Assembly (NCBI RefSeq): GCF_003387475.1
Contig: NZ_QUNO01000006.1
Span: 540,893-604,892, forward strand
Reading direction: 5' to 3'
Source: Kutzneria buriramensis
GTDB lineage: Bacteria > Actinomycetota > Actinomycetes > Mycobacteriales > Pseudonocardiaceae
DNA length: 64,000 nucleotides
Part shown: positions 55,361 to 64,000 of the stretch, piece by piece
Position numbering within the stretch: position 1 is the first letter of the stretch
Layout: each line of letters starts with the position of its first letter
The notes under the pieces: generated by a model
Seen by the model: the letters and a program-made list of their open reading frames with translations, nothing else
What the model was told of the DNA's origin: nothing
Databases searched by the model: none
Translations under genes and position numbers: made by a program

Positions 55361-58300
55361 CTAGCGGAAATCGCGGGAGGGACCGGTGGCCATGGTCAGG
55401 TCGAGCCGTTCCAGGTGGTCCGCGACCAGTGTCGCGACGCCCTCGGCGGCCTGCACCTGACCGCGGATGAGCAGGGCGGCGCTGCTGCGGGCGAGGATGC
55501 GCTGGCGGGTCCACAGCCCGGGCGAGACGAGCACGTTGGCCATCCCGGTCTCGTCCTCGACGTTGAGGAACGTGATGCCGCCGGCGGTGGCGGGGCGCTG
55601 GCGATGGGTGACCGCGCCGCCGACCCAGACCCGGGTGCCGTCCTCGGCGTGGGCGAGGTCGGCGGCGGTGATGGCGCCGCGGCGGGTCAGCAGGTCGCGC
55701 AGGTACTGCACCGGGTGGCTGCCCGGCGAGATGCTGGTCGCCCACAGGTCGGCGGCGGTGATCTCGTGCCGGGTCATGCCGGGCAGCGCGGGGGCGTCGA
55801 GCCCGGGCGCGAGCCCGGGCAGATGCCCGGCCCGGGTGGTCGCCGCGGCGCCGGCCGCCCACAACGCTTGGCGGCGGTCGGTCCCGAAGCATGCGAACGC
55901 CCCGGCGGTGGCCAGCGCCTCGATGGCGGCCTTGGTCAGCTGCACCCGGTCGGTGAGGTCGCCGATCCCGGCGAACGCGCCGCGGGTGTCGCGGTCGGCG
56001 ACGATCGCGTCGGCGGCGTCGACGCCGAGGTGGCGCACACCCGCCAGGCCGAGCCGGATCGTCTGGCCGCCGGTGCTGTCCGGATCGGGTTGCAGGGTGG
56101 CGTGGGTGAGGCTGGCGTTGATGTCGGGCTCGCGGACACGCACACCGTGCCGGCGGGCGTCGGCGACCAGCGACTGCGGGCTGTAGAACCCCATCGGTTG
56201 GGCGCGCAACAGCCCAGCGCAGAACGCGGCCGGGTAGTACCGCTTGAACCACGCCGAGGCGTAGACGAGCAACGCGAAACTCATCGAGTGCGCCTCCGGG
56301 AAGCCGTAGCCGGAGAACGCGTGGATCTGCTCGAAAATCCGGGCCGCCAACTGCTCATCCAGACCGTTGGCGGCGCAGCCGTCGAAGAACCGTGCCCGCA
56401 GGGCACGCATTTTCGTGCTGGAGCGTTTGGCCCCCATGGCACGGCGGAGCTGGTCGGCCTCGGCCGGGGTGAAGGAGGCGACGGCGACGGCCATCTGCAT
56501 CACCTGCTCCTGGAACAACGGCACGCCGAGCGTGCGGTCCAAACTGGACGCCAGCAGCGGATGCGCGTGCTCCCACTGCTCCTCGCCACGACGACGGCGA
56601 ATGAACGGGTGCACCGAGCCACCCTGGATCGGGCCCGGACGGATCAGCGCGACCTCCACGACCAGGTCGTAGAACTTCCGCGGCCGCAACCGCGGCAATG
56701 TCGCCAACTGCGCCCGGGACTCGACCTGGAACACCCCGACCGCGTCCGCGGCGCACAGCATCTCGTAGACCTTCGGATCACCCAGATCGAGCGTCCCGAT
56801 GTCCACAGTGGTCTGATGGTGCTCGCCGACGAGGTCGATCATGTAGTGCAACGCCGAGAGCATGCCCAGACCGAGCAGATCGAACTTGACCAATCCGATG
56901 CTGGCACAGTCGTCCTTGTCCCACTGCAGCACGCTGCGGTCCTGCATGCGGCCCCACTCGACCGGGACGATCTCGGAGACGGGCTGGTGGGAGATGACCA
57001 TGCCACCGGAGTGGATGCCCAGGTGGCGGGGGAACCCCTCGATCCGCGCGGCCAGGTCGAGGACGTCGGTAGGGATGCCGTGCTCGGGTTGGGCGGCGGT
57101 GGCGACGACGCCGCCCCACCGGTCGACGGTCTTGCTGTAGGCGTCCTGCTGACCGGGGCTGTGGCCCAGCGCTTTGGCGGCGTCGCGGATGGCGGAGGGC
57201 GCGCGGTAGGTGATGACGTTGGCGACCTGCGCCGCGTGCAGCCGTCCATGTTGTTGGTAGACGTATTGAATGGCTTCTTCGCGGCGGTCGGCCTCGATGT
57301 CGACGTCGATGTCCGGCGGCCCGTCCCGCTCCGGCGCCAAAAACCGCTCGAACAACAAACCCCACCGGACCGGATCGGCGTGGCAGATGCCCAGGGCGTA
57401 ACAGACCGCGCTGTTGGCGGCCGAGCCGCGGCCCTGACAGAGGATGTTGGACTCGCGGCAGAACCGCACGATGTCCCACACCACCAGGAAATAGCCCGGG
57501 AAGCCCAGCTTCTCGATGATGTCGAGTTCGTGGTCGAGCTGGGCGTAGGCCGTCGGATTGTCCTCGCGACGGCCGTAGCGGGTGGCGGCGCCACGCCAGG
57601 TCAGGTCCCGCAGATACGCCATCTCGTCACGCCCGTCGGGCACCGGGAACGGCGGCAGGTCCGGCGCGATCAAGGTCAGATCGAACGCGACCTCCCGGCC
57701 CAACAGCGCGGCGCGCCCGACCGCGCCGGGGTAGCGGCGCTCGAACCGCGCGTGTTGTTCCGCGCCGGAACGCAGGAACGCCTGCCCGCCCGGCGGTCGC
57801 CAGCCCTCGAGGTCCTCCGCGGCGCGGCGGGCGCGGACCGCGGCGAGCATGTCGGCGACGACCGCGTCGCGTGGGCGGGCGTAGTGGGCGTTGTTCGACA
57901 TCACCGTCGGCAGCCCGAGCTCGTTTGCCAGCGCGGTCAGGTGATCGTTGTGGGTGGAGTCCAGGGGCATCCGGTGGTCGTAGAGCTCGACCGCGACGTG
58001 GTCGCGGCCGAACCGGTCGACCAACGCCCGCAACTCCCCCAAGGCGGCGCCCGGGCCGCCCTGGGCCAAGGCCTGCCGGACGGCACCTTTGCGGCATCCG
58101 CTCAGCACGAGCACGTGTCCTGTCAGTTCGTCGACCAGCTCGGCGTCGTCGTAGACGGGGCGGCCCTTCTCGCCGCCGGCGAGCTGGGCGTGGGAGATGA
58201 CCCGGCACAGCCGGTGGTAGCCCTGCTGGCCGCGGGCGATCACCAGCAGGTGTGTCCCGGCCGGATCGGGCTGTCCGGCCTGCGGGCCGGGCAGCCCGAG

Positions 58301-58702
58301 GGAGAGCTCAGCGCCGAACCCGACCCGGACCCCGAGTTCGCGGGCGGCCTCGTGGAACCGCACCGCCCCGTACATCCCGTCGTGGTCGGTCAGCACGATC
58401 GCGTCCAGCTGAAGTCGAGCGGCCTGCTCCACCAGGGTCTCGGGATGGGACGCGCCGTCGAGGAAGCTGAAGTTCGAGTGGACATGCAGCTCCGCGTACG
58501 GCACCCGCGCCCCACCGTCGTCACCGGGGCGGCCGATGTCATGCAGATCCCGTGGTGCGTGGTAGCCCTCGCGTTTACGGCTCCAGGCCGGGGAGTCGTT
58601 GCCATCGCCGAGCACCGGCGGGCGGCCGGAGGCGACCCGCTCCACCTCCGACCACGGCACGTTGGGGTTGTTGAACGCCACACCAGCTCCACACCACATC
58701 AC
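55361..58702 (-). CDS. dnaE2: DnaE2, error-prone DNA polymerase III alpha subunit
   Basis: 1113 residues. PHP domain (ELHVHSNFSFLDGAS, LTDHDGMYG) at about 70-320, catalytic palm with CQGRGSAANSAVCYALG and PDIDVDIEADRR (acidic metal ligands), fingers (HSMSFALLVYASAW), and a C-terminal OB fold. Actinobacterial DnaE2 carries out damage-tolerant, mutagenic synthesis together with ImuA'/ImuB and is LexA-controlled. imuA'/imuB are not adjacent here. Start: the family begins around PWSEVERVASGRPP, so the ATG at 58702 may be some 10 residues too early. Confidence 0.95.
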   Translation of the reverse strand: MMWCGAGVAFNNPNVPWSEVERVASGRPPVLGDGNDSPAWSRKREGYHAPRDLHDIGRPGDDGGARVPYAELHVHSNFSFLDGASHPETLVEQAARLQLDAIVLTDHDGMYGAVRFHEAARELGVRVGFGAELSLGLPGPQAGQPDPAGTHLLVIARGQQGYHRLCRVISHAQLAGGEKGRPVYDDAELVDELTGHVLVLSGCRKGAVRQALAQGGPGAALGELRALVDRFGRDHVAVELYDHRMPLDSTHNDHLTALANELGLPTVMSNNAHYARPRDAVVADMLAAVRARRAAEDLEGWRPPGGQAFLRSGAEQHARFERRYPGAVGRAALLGREVAFDLTLIAPDLPPFPVPDGRDEMAYLRDLTWRGAATRYGRREDNPTAYAQLDHELDIIEKLGFPGYFLVVWDIVRFCRESNILCQGRGSAANSAVCYALGICHADPVRWGLLFERFLAPERDGPPDIDVDIEADRREEAIQYVYQQHGRLHAAQVANVITYRAPSAIRDAAKALGHSPGQQDAYSKTVDRWGGVVATAAQPEHGIPTDVLDLAARIEGFPRHLGIHSGGMVISHQPVSEIVPVEWGRMQDRSVLQWDKDDCASIGLVKFDLLGLGMLSALHYMIDLVGEHHQTTVDIGTLDLGDPKVYEMLCAADAVGVFQVESRAQLATLPRLRPRKFYDLVVEVALIRPGPIQGGSVHPFIRRRRGEEQWEHAHPLLASSLDRTLGVPLFQEQVMQMAVAVASFTPAEADQLRRAMGAKRSSTKMRALRARFFDGCAANGLDEQLAARIFEQIHAFSGYGFPEAHSMSFALLVYASAWFKRYYPAAFCAGLLRAQPMGFYSPQSLVADARRHGVRVREPDINASLTHATLQPDPDSTGGQTIRLGLAGVRHLGVDAADAIVADRDTRGAFAGIGDLTDRVQLTKAAIEALATAGAFACFGTDRRQALWAAGAAATTRAGHLPGLAPGLDAPALPGMTRHEITAADLWATSISPGSHPVQYLRDLLTRRGAITAADLAHAEDGTRVWVGGAVTHRQRPATAGGITFLNVEDETGMANVLVSPGLWTRQRILARSSAALLIRGQVQAAEGVATLVADHLERLDLTMATGPSRDFR

Positions 58703-58935
58703 GCGCGCTGTGGGGAAGCCAGCGACTCACATTCGAACACCAGTACGATCAGCACTGCTGATCCTGGAGCACGAAATGACTCCTGTCAACCCGACTCGGC
58801 ACCGTAACCGCTGGTCAGGCAGCTACCCACTATGGCGCCCGGTTACTGGCGTGTAGGGATCCAGTCACGGCTGCCGGCACAACTCCCCCAACACGTCCAC
58901 ATAGGAGTGTCAGGGGTCGCCGCTACCGTGAGCGC

Positions 58936-59574
58936 ATGACCGAGCAGCCGGGCGAACAACGCGAAGGCGGCTGGCGCCCTGATCCCATGGCCGCGCCAGT
59001 GAGCAGCCTCCGGAGCTGGATCGTCGGAGATCCGAGGGTGTGGTGGCCGAGGGAGTCCGACGTGACCCGCTGGCTGGCCGACCACCTCGACTGCCTCGCT
59101 CCGCACCTGGGCGTGCGACACCTGGAGGTCATCGGCCGGGAAGTGGTGATCGGTGAACGCTGGTCGACGCCTGGACGGTATGGCATCGAGCAGACGGCCG
59201 GCGGCCTTCGCCTGGATCTCGCCGCCCGCGACGAGCACGGCCGACTCGTCATCGTCGAAGTCCAATTCGGGCCGGCCGACCACAAGCACGTCGGCCAGCT
59301 GATCACGTACGCGAACACCGCCGACGCCGCGCTCGCGGTGTGGGTCGTCGCCGACTCCGATCCGGTCTTTTCCGGTGATCACCTGGCCATGTTGGCGCGC
59401 GTCAATGCTGCCTTTGCCGGCCGGCCGGAGTTCCGCGTTGTGGGGCTCACCCTGGAATCGCAGGGGACCCTCGTTCCCGGCGCCGAAGTGCCATGGGTGC
59501 CGACGCTGCGCGGCGTCGATCCCGCCACGCAGCGGTACACCGACTGTTCCACCGCCGGCCCGGTATTGCTGTGA
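58936..59574 (+). CDS. PD-(D/E)XK-like protein of the DUF4268 type
   Basis: 212 residues. The nuclease-like core is LRLDLAARDEHGRLVIVEVQ followed by GPADHKHVGQLITYANTADA. The Glu-x-Gln pair with DHxHxGQ is the pattern of a nuclease-fold family where Gln replaces the usual Lys. The C-terminal part (FRVVGLTLESQGTLV) is beta-rich. Not next to a methylase or other restriction gene, so a role in restriction is not shown. Confidence 0.65.
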   Translation: MTEQPGEQREGGWRPDPMAAPVSSLRSWIVGDPRVWWPRESDVTRWLADHLDCLAPHLGVRHLEVIGREVVIGERWSTPGRYGIEQTAGGLRLDLAARDEHGRLVIVEVQFGPADHKHVGQLITYANTADAALAVWVVADSDPVFSGDHLAMLARVNAAFAGRPEFRVVGLTLESQGTLVPGAEVPWVPTLRGVDPATQRYTDCSTAGPVLL

Positions 59575-59610
59575 CGCCACCCGGCGGCCAGCAGCGCCGT
59601 CCGGGAATCA

Positions 59611-60125
59611 GTGCCTGGAGTCGTAGACGGGGAGCTGTTCGGGATCCCCGTAGTAGGCATTAGCGCGGTCGAAAGCCGCTGCCACCGGCTGCTTCGTCCG
59701 GACGTGCAGTGCCGACGCAGCGAGGCCGACCTGCTGCTGCGCCAGTTCCTCGCCGAGGACCTCGACTTCGACTGGCGTGCCGCCTGCGGGCCGCGGCCGA
59801 GCGGGAGGGCAGCTTCTACTGGGATCCGTCGCTCGACGTCCTGGCCCGCCACGGTTGGGACAACCAGCAGCCGTTGGCCGAGTTGGTCGCCGCCACCGGC
59901 GCCTCCGAACTCGAGGTTGCCCGCCAGTGCCTGCACCTGGGTCTGGCCCCGACCGTGATCACCGTGGCGCAGCGGTTGGGGTGCGCACCTGATGGCAAGC
60001 TCATTGCCTGCGACCTCAGTGAACGCGTCGTGGACCTACGTTCAGCGCTTGGCACAGCGTGTGGCGGCAGTCGATGTTCGTCGATGTTCACCGAAGCCCA
60101 AACTGAACACTACCGAACGCCTTAG
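59611..60125 (+). pseudogene. Unknown frameshifted ORF
   Basis: A GTG at 59611 opens a frame (VDGELFGIPVVGISAVESRC, then EADLLLRQFLAEDLDFDW). A one-base change near 59790 continues in the frame EGSFYWDPSLDVLARHG and ELVAATGASELEVARQCLHL. The second part looks like an HTH. No family recognised, and a competing frame exists on the other strand, so the call is weak. Confidence 0.3.
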
Positions 60126-60769
60126 GTGCGGGACTGCGCTGTCCGAAGGAGTGTGAGCCATTCCTTAAGCTCAGGTTCCTGGACTGCCAGTGCTCTACCA
60201 ATCGCCATCACTGTCCCACCGCTCGGCGCCGGGGCACCCTGGCGGAACGCCTGGGAGACGGTGGTTCTCCCGAGGCGGGCCCGTGCGGTAGTTTGGGTCA
60301 GAGCCAGACCGTGGCGCAGTCGTGCTTCCTCCATCCGATCGCGGAGTTCAACCAATGCCCGCTCGGCCCCCTCGTTCTTAGGCTTCTCCTGCTGCGGCTG
60401 AGGCGTTGGGCTGACCGTTGGAGTTGGCTGTGACGGGTGAGCGGCTGCCGCGTTAGCTTGCAACTCGTCTTCGATCGCGTCGCGGAGCCTGAGCCACTCC
60501 AGCCGACCAGCTTCTCCCCGAGGATCCCACGCCGCTGCCAACGCGGAGATGGTGTCCGTCGATGGCAACCGGGTCCCATTGAGCGCGGCATAGATGGCGG
60601 TCTTGCTGGTCCGCCACAGGCTCCCGCCTGCGATCTGATCGATACTGATGGCCCTCAGCTCCGCGGTCGAAGCCGCACGCGCGATTGCTTCCCTCTGCAG
60701 TGCTCGTAGCCCCATCGCCAGGCGCGCCGCCGGGGTGGTCATGTCGATGGGGCGCCTTCTGTTAGGCAT
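60122..60769 (-). CDS. XRE-type HTH regulator with two HTH-like parts
   Basis: 215 residues from the ATG at 60769. A first helical DNA-binding part (GGSLWRTSKTAIYAALNGTR followed by LPSTDTISALAAAWDP) is joined by a Pro/Gln linker to a second XRE-like part (RLRHGLALTQTTARARLGRT and TVSQAFRQG). Typical of actinobacterial cytoplasmic regulators of unknown target. Confidence 0.75.
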   Translation of the reverse strand: MPNRRRPIDMTTPAARLAMGLRALQREAIARAASTAELRAISIDQIAGGSLWRTSKTAIYAALNGTRLPSTDTISALAAAWDPRGEAGRLEWLRLRDAIEDELQANAAAAHPSQPTPTVSPTPQPQQEKPKNEGAERALVELRDRMEEARLRHGLALTQTTARARLGRTTVSQAFRQGAPAPSGGTVMAIGRALAVQEPELKEWLTLLRTAQSRT

Positions 60770-60938
60770 CGCTTCCTCTCGCAAACTCCCGTGAACTCCC
60801 AAACGGTCCTGATCGGTCCCAAGTGGTCCCGGGCTCCAAGCATGCCCCTGTCCCCGTGGTGACATGAATGGGGCCCGCCGGTGGGCGTCCAACCGAACCG
60901 ACGGGCCGTTCGGATCAACCTGCGAAAGGAGGACCCTC

Positions 60939-61079
60939 ATGAGTGACGGTACGCGTCGCTGCCGCCTGAGTGGCGAAGAGCCCAGGAGCTTCAGGCTGAT
61001 CTGCTCAGTAGTGAGCGGGATGCTCGCTGGCGCGACTCGGGCCGTGGCGGAGTGGATGCTGAGCACGCTCGGCCACTAG
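60939..61079 (+). CDS. Small ORF with strong ribosome site, 46 aa
   Basis: AAAGGAGGA sits at good spacing before the ATG at 60939. The peptide begins MSDGTRRCRLSGEE and has an amphipathic or hydrophobic C-terminal half (FRLICSVVSGMLAGATRAVA). A perfect terminator follows one base after the stop. It is divergent from the XRE gene at 60122, so it could be the target of that regulator. Confidence 0.55.
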   Translation: MSDGTRRCRLSGEEPRSFRLICSVVSGMLAGATRAVAEWMLSTLGH

Positions 61080-61080
61080 C

Positions 61081-61120
61081 GATCTTGTGGGTCCCGACAC
61101 CGGGCGGGACCCACAAGATC
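61081..61120 (+). terminator. Strong hairpin after the 46-aa ORF
   Basis: Perfect 16-bp stem GATCTTGTGGGTCCCG / CGGGACCCACAAGATC with an 8-base loop. Confidence 0.85.
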
Positions 61121-61229
61121 GCCCTTGCCGTCTTCCCCCTACCGAGCGGCTCTCGCCAGCTCATCGCCTGCCAAACGCCGAATAGCGCCAGGGGCCCACC
61201 CGATCTGACCGCACTGAGGTGGCCGGGAC

Positions 61230-62036
61230 TCAGCGGGCGGAGTCGCAGACAGGGAGCTGCTCGTCAACCACGACGCCGGTGTTGACCGAGCCGCTAGTCG
61301 TGCCGTTGTTGTAGAAGGCATCGGAGGTGGCGTAGAAGCGGCCGTTCCAGGGTGGCGAGGCGAGGCGATACCACCACGGGTCACCGTCTTGCACGACGTA
61401 GCCGCGCACCCGGCATAGCACCTGAACCGACTGCCGCGGGCCCAGGGGCGTGCCCGCGCCGGTGAGCTGGACCGGATCGGCCCAGGTGTGCGCCGGCGTG
61501 CCGGTGGTCTCGGTCCAGGTCGTCGCGGGCACTGCGGGTCCGCCGCTCGGCAGTAGCACGGAGAAAGCCACGACGACGGCGATCGCCACGCCCGCCGCGG
61601 CGGCGGCCAGCCATCGCCAGCGCCGCCGCAGCCACGTCCGCTGCGGTTGCGCCGACGCGAACTCGACCTGATCGTTCCCGATCTCTGCAGCGTCGATCGG
61701 CGTAGCGGTGTGCTGGTCGCTTCCGGGCACGTCCTCACCCGAGGGCGGCCCGCCGGCGGGCCCGGACTCACGTGTCGAGTCCACGAGGACGGACATGATG
61801 GCTGGGTCGGCACCCATGTCGATGTAGGTCTGCACCTGTTCCAGCGTCGGCCGGCGCCGTCCCTTCTCCCATGCCGACACCGCCGCCCGCCCGGTCGAGA
61901 CCTTCCTCCCGCCGGGCGTGTAGGTCATGCCCAGGCGCTCGGCCATCTTCGTCTGGCTGAGCCCCGCCGCGACGCGCACCCGCCGAAGCTCCGCGGCGAA
62001 CTGCTGCCAGGTGTTGCCGTCTTCTCGATCATGCAC
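61230..62036 (-). CDS. Membrane-anchored XRE protein with extracellular domain
   Basis: 268 residues from a GTG at 62036. Cytoplasmic XRE HTH at about 10-65 (AAELRRVRVAAGLSQTKMAE, RAAVSAWEKGRRRPT), a linker, one TM helix at about 145-165 (WLAAAAAGVAIAVVVAFSVL), then an extracellular SH3-like domain (SVQVLCRVRGYVVQDGD; WWYRLASPPWNGRFYATSDA) ending at VDEQLPVCDSA. It could sense the cell wall and control the divergent secreted SH3-like gene at 62190. Confidence 0.85.
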   Translation of the reverse strand: MHDREDGNTWQQFAAELRRVRVAAGLSQTKMAERLGMTYTPGGRKVSTGRAAVSAWEKGRRRPTLEQVQTYIDMGADPAIMSVLVDSTRESGPAGGPPSGEDVPGSDQHTATPIDAAEIGNDQVEFASAQPQRTWLRRRWRWLAAAAAGVAIAVVVAFSVLLPSGGPAVPATTWTETTGTPAHTWADPVQLTGAGTPLGPRQSVQVLCRVRGYVVQDGDPWWYRLASPPWNGRFYATSDAFYNNGTTSGSVNTGVVVDEQLPVCDSAR

Positions 62037-62189
62037 GTCCCGGATTGTTCCGAGCAGGCCAAACGCGGACCAGAGGGTGTCATCCGACAAGACGCAACAC
62101 CGGCAACAGCGCGGCAACACGCCGATTGTTGCGACGGTGAGGACCTTCTCGGGGCCGGAGTTGCCCCAGCGACGAGGAAGGCAAATCGC

Positions 62190-62840
62190 ATGCTGCAGTC
62201 GATATGCACACCCTTGAGCGGGCGTTTGGTCCGCCCGCTGCTCGCCGTCGTGGTTGCCGTTGCCGGAACCGTCGGCATCGGGATGGTCGCGGCGCCAGCC
62301 GCCAGCGCTGATCCCGTGGCGACCGTGCTGGTGAGCCAACCGCTCCAGTCGTGGGCGCCGCGGACAGCGGGCCGCGTACCGGGCGGCGCGATCGGACACA
62401 ACAGCACCATCACCATCTCCTGCTACCTGACCGGCGATGCGGTGACGGGCCCCTACGGGACGGAGAACATCTGGGACCTGGTCTCAGGCGGCCAGGGGAC
62501 CCAGCCCGGCGTCTTCGTGCCGGACGCGCAGCTCTACACCGGCTCCAACTCCGCCGTCGTGCCCCGCTGCTCGGCGGGCACGGGAACGATCATCGGCGGA
62601 TCCGGCGGCTACGTCGCCGCCTACTCCGGCCCGGGCACCAACTACGACGAAGTCGTGCTGGTGTCCACCGGCTTCCCGGTCGCGTTTTGGTGCTACGCCA
62701 GCGGAACGCCGGTGACGGGCCCTTACGGCACGGAGAACACGTGGGACCTGCTGACCGTCACTGAACCTGGCTCGCAGGTCTGGGTACCGGACGCGGACGT
62801 CTACACCGGGTCCAACTCGCCCGTCGTGGGTCACTGCTAG
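62190..62840 (+). CDS. Secreted protein with two SH3-like repeats
   Basis: 216 residues; ATG 62190 with GAGGAAGG upstream. A signal peptide (RPLLAVVVAVAGTVGIGMVA, cut after AASA) is followed by two repeats of the motif TGDAVTGPYGTENIWDL / TPVTGPYGTENTWDL, each ending VPDAxxYTGSNS and a Cys. It resembles bacterial SH3-type cell-wall-binding proteins. Divergent from the membrane XRE gene. Confidence 0.8.
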   Translation: MLQSICTPLSGRLVRPLLAVVVAVAGTVGIGMVAAPAASADPVATVLVSQPLQSWAPRTAGRVPGGAIGHNSTITISCYLTGDAVTGPYGTENIWDLVSGGQGTQPGVFVPDAQLYTGSNSAVVPRCSAGTGTIIGGSGGYVAAYSGPGTNYDEVVLVSTGFPVAFWCYASGTPVTGPYGTENTWDLLTVTEPGSQVWVPDADVYTGSNSPVVGHC

Positions 62841-63190
62841 GCGCCTAGGCTGCCAGCGGATCGGATCTGGGACACCCGGCCTGGCCTGCGGCGTCTTCGC
62901 GATGCCGCAGGCCAGGCCGCGAGGCGGTACCAGGGGGTCACCGTCCTGCACGACGTAGCCACGCACTCGGCAGAGCACCTGAACCGACTGCCGCGGGCCC
63001 AGCGGCGCGCCCACGCTGGTGAGCTACACCAACACCGATCAGTCCCGGTGCAGGCGGGCCGGAATCGGCTAACGGGCCTTGCAGCGAACGGCATTGACTA
63101 CCGAGCGGATAACCACCTCCTCCCGGTAGACACGCACATGGGCGAGCCCGCCGGAGGCCGCTGCGAACGGCTCGAGTTGAAGAACGGTGG
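62841..63190. other. Gene-free stretch with a relic of the 61230 gene
   Basis: Bases 62941-63030 are a close copy of 61380-61470, the minus-strand part coding SVQVLCRVRGYVVQDGD. A partial duplicate of the membrane XRE gene has therefore been left here. No complete gene. Confidence 0.55.
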
Positions 63191-63796
63191 CGTCGCCTGG
63201 AGGAGCGAACTCAGCGGAGCAACCTCGCGGCCCTGGAACTGCATGTCCCGCAGTGGCGGGTGGTTCCCGGGCCGTCGCGCGGCCTGCCCGACCGGCTGGT
63301 GTTCGACCTGGACCTCGGGCCGGGCACGACTGTCGTGGCGTGCTGCCGGGTAGCCGAACGCCTCCGGGAGATTCTGCTGGCTGACGGCCTCATGCCGATG
63401 GCGACAACCAGCGGCTCCAAGGGCCTGCAGGTGTACTGCTCGATCGACACCGCGGATCCACTGGCACCGTCGGCCTACGCCAAGTCACTAGCGCAGCAGC
63501 TGGCCCGGCAGACGCCGGGCAACGTGACCGCGACCATGGCGAAAGCGGCCGGGGAGGGCCGGGTGTTCATCGCTTGGAGCCAGAACAACCCGGCCAAGAC
63601 CACGATCAGTCCCTACTCGCTGCGCGGCCGGGAGCACCCGACGGTGGCCACGCCGGTCACCTGGGACGAGGTGTCGGCCTGCCGCCGCCCTGCTTAGCTG
63701 GTGTTCACCACCGCCGATGTCCTCGACCGGCTCGGCACGCTCGGGGACCTGTTCGCGGACCTGCTGCGGGCCGGCTCGCCACTGCCGCCGCGGTGA
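63191..63796 (+). pseudogene. ligD: LigD polymerase (NHEJ primase) domain fragment with internal stop
   Basis: The frame gives NLAALELHVPQWRV, PDRLVFDLDLGPGT, TSGSKGLQVYCSID, VTATMAKAAGEGRVFI and WSQNNPAKTTISPYSLRGRE, all strongly conserved in the polymerase domain of bacterial LigD. An in-frame TAG at 63695-63697 interrupts it, and sequence beyond (LVFTTADVLDRLGTLGDLF) still matches. The 5' third is missing. It is therefore a decayed copy. Confidence 0.85.
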
Positions 63797-63868
63797 CCGC
63801 CCGGCCGCGCAGTCGCCGGAAGCCCCACCAGCCGGCCCCCTCCCAGTTCTTGCGCATCTAGGTCGAGC

Positions 63869-64000
63869 TCACGCGACGCCGGCGTCGATGAGCTGCTGCC
63901 AGATCACGCCCTGGTCGGCCGTCTCGACGCCGAGCTTGTCCGCCTTGGCCAGCTTGCTCGCCCCCACCTCCGCCCCGGTGATCAGCAGGTCGGTGTTGGC
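63869..64000 (-). CDS. BRCT-domain protein, C-terminal part only
   Basis: The frame, read from the window edge to the stop at 63869-63871, is TDLLITGAEVGASKLAKADK followed by GVIWQQLIDAGVA, the end of a BRCT domain. It could be the tail of a DNA ligase (LigA) or a DnaQ-like exonuclease with BRCT. The rest lies outside the window. Confidence 0.75.
   Translation of the reverse strand, partial: ANTDLLITGAEVGASKLAKADKLGVETADQGVIWQQLIDAGVA

Noticed and set aside
55190..58807. 1205-codon plus-strand frame opposite dnaE2
   Set aside because: A shadow caused by high GC in the third position; dnaE2 motifs on the minus strand are unambiguous.
59608..59780. Minus-strand frame ending NAYYGDPEQLPVYDSRH
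   Set aside because: Looks protein-like and its end resembles the tail of the 61230 protein, but it has no start and overlaps the plus-strand ORF. Not decidable without a search.

Overview
The window is high-GC DNA from a filamentous actinomycete. Evidence for this is the SARP/NB-ARC regulators, Lsr2, an actinobacterial dnaE2, many GTG/TTG starts and tightly coupled operons; Pseudonocardiales is my guess. No rRNA or tRNA gene was seen. It is dominated by a very large type III-B (Cmr) CRISPR region of about 33 kb (9.2-42.1 kb) with ten CRISPR arrays. An eleventh, decayed array sits at the left edge. All arrays read on the minus strand: read that way, the repeats end in GAAAC and the conserved leaders lie at the high-coordinate side.

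1-9.2 kb: a decayed array, a small unknown gene, a Sufu-domain gene, then a compact putative RiPP/peptide-nucleotide locus. The locus consists of a frameshifted SARP-NB-ARC-TPR regulator, a 21-residue peptide ending in Asn-Asn, a ThiF/E1-like adenylating enzyme with a PqqD-like N-terminus, and a convergent NB-ARC-TPR regulator.

9.2-17.9 kb: the adaptation and processing part, in the order cas6, RT-cas1, cas2 on the minus strand. It has been rearranged. Array+leader modules are embedded in it, with truncated copies of cas6, RT and cas2 beside them. The full-length RT-cas1 carries an in-frame stop and a frameshift. Two repeat classes occur here (A and C).

17.9-31.5 kb: the effector operon on the minus strand, with genes overlapping by a few bases: a Can1-like double-CARF PD-(D/E)XK nuclease, cmr2/cas10 (GGDD present, no HD domain), cmr3, cmr4, cmr5, cmr6, a CARF-type protein, an unrecognised six-TM membrane protein, cmr1, and a broken cas6 N-terminal half. 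An unknown 660-residue protein is divergent from it, and a Cys-containing, possibly sigma-like protein lies beyond. The expected logic is RNA-activated Cas10 making cyclic oligoadenylate, which switches on the CARF nuclease and possibly the membrane protein.

31.9-42.1 kb: five arrays with a third repeat class (B) and their own leader family, which contains an inverted repeat. Between them are an IS30-family insertion, a decayed TIGR03986-type RAMP gene, a 2TM-SAVED-like membrane receptor and a second cas6.

42-64 kb: mixed accessory and chromosomal genes. These are small secreted proteins, LysR, GNAT, Lsr2, a PIN (DUF4935-like) protein, a tyrosine recombinase, an SDR with a divergent XRE regulator, Tn3-family relics, dnaE2 with a GNAT gene, a PD-(D/E)XK-like protein, XRE regulators (one membrane-anchored), a broken ligD polymerase domain and a BRCT C-terminus at the edge. 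Several genes differ from intact reading frames by single bases. From sequence alone I cannot separate true decay from assembly indels.
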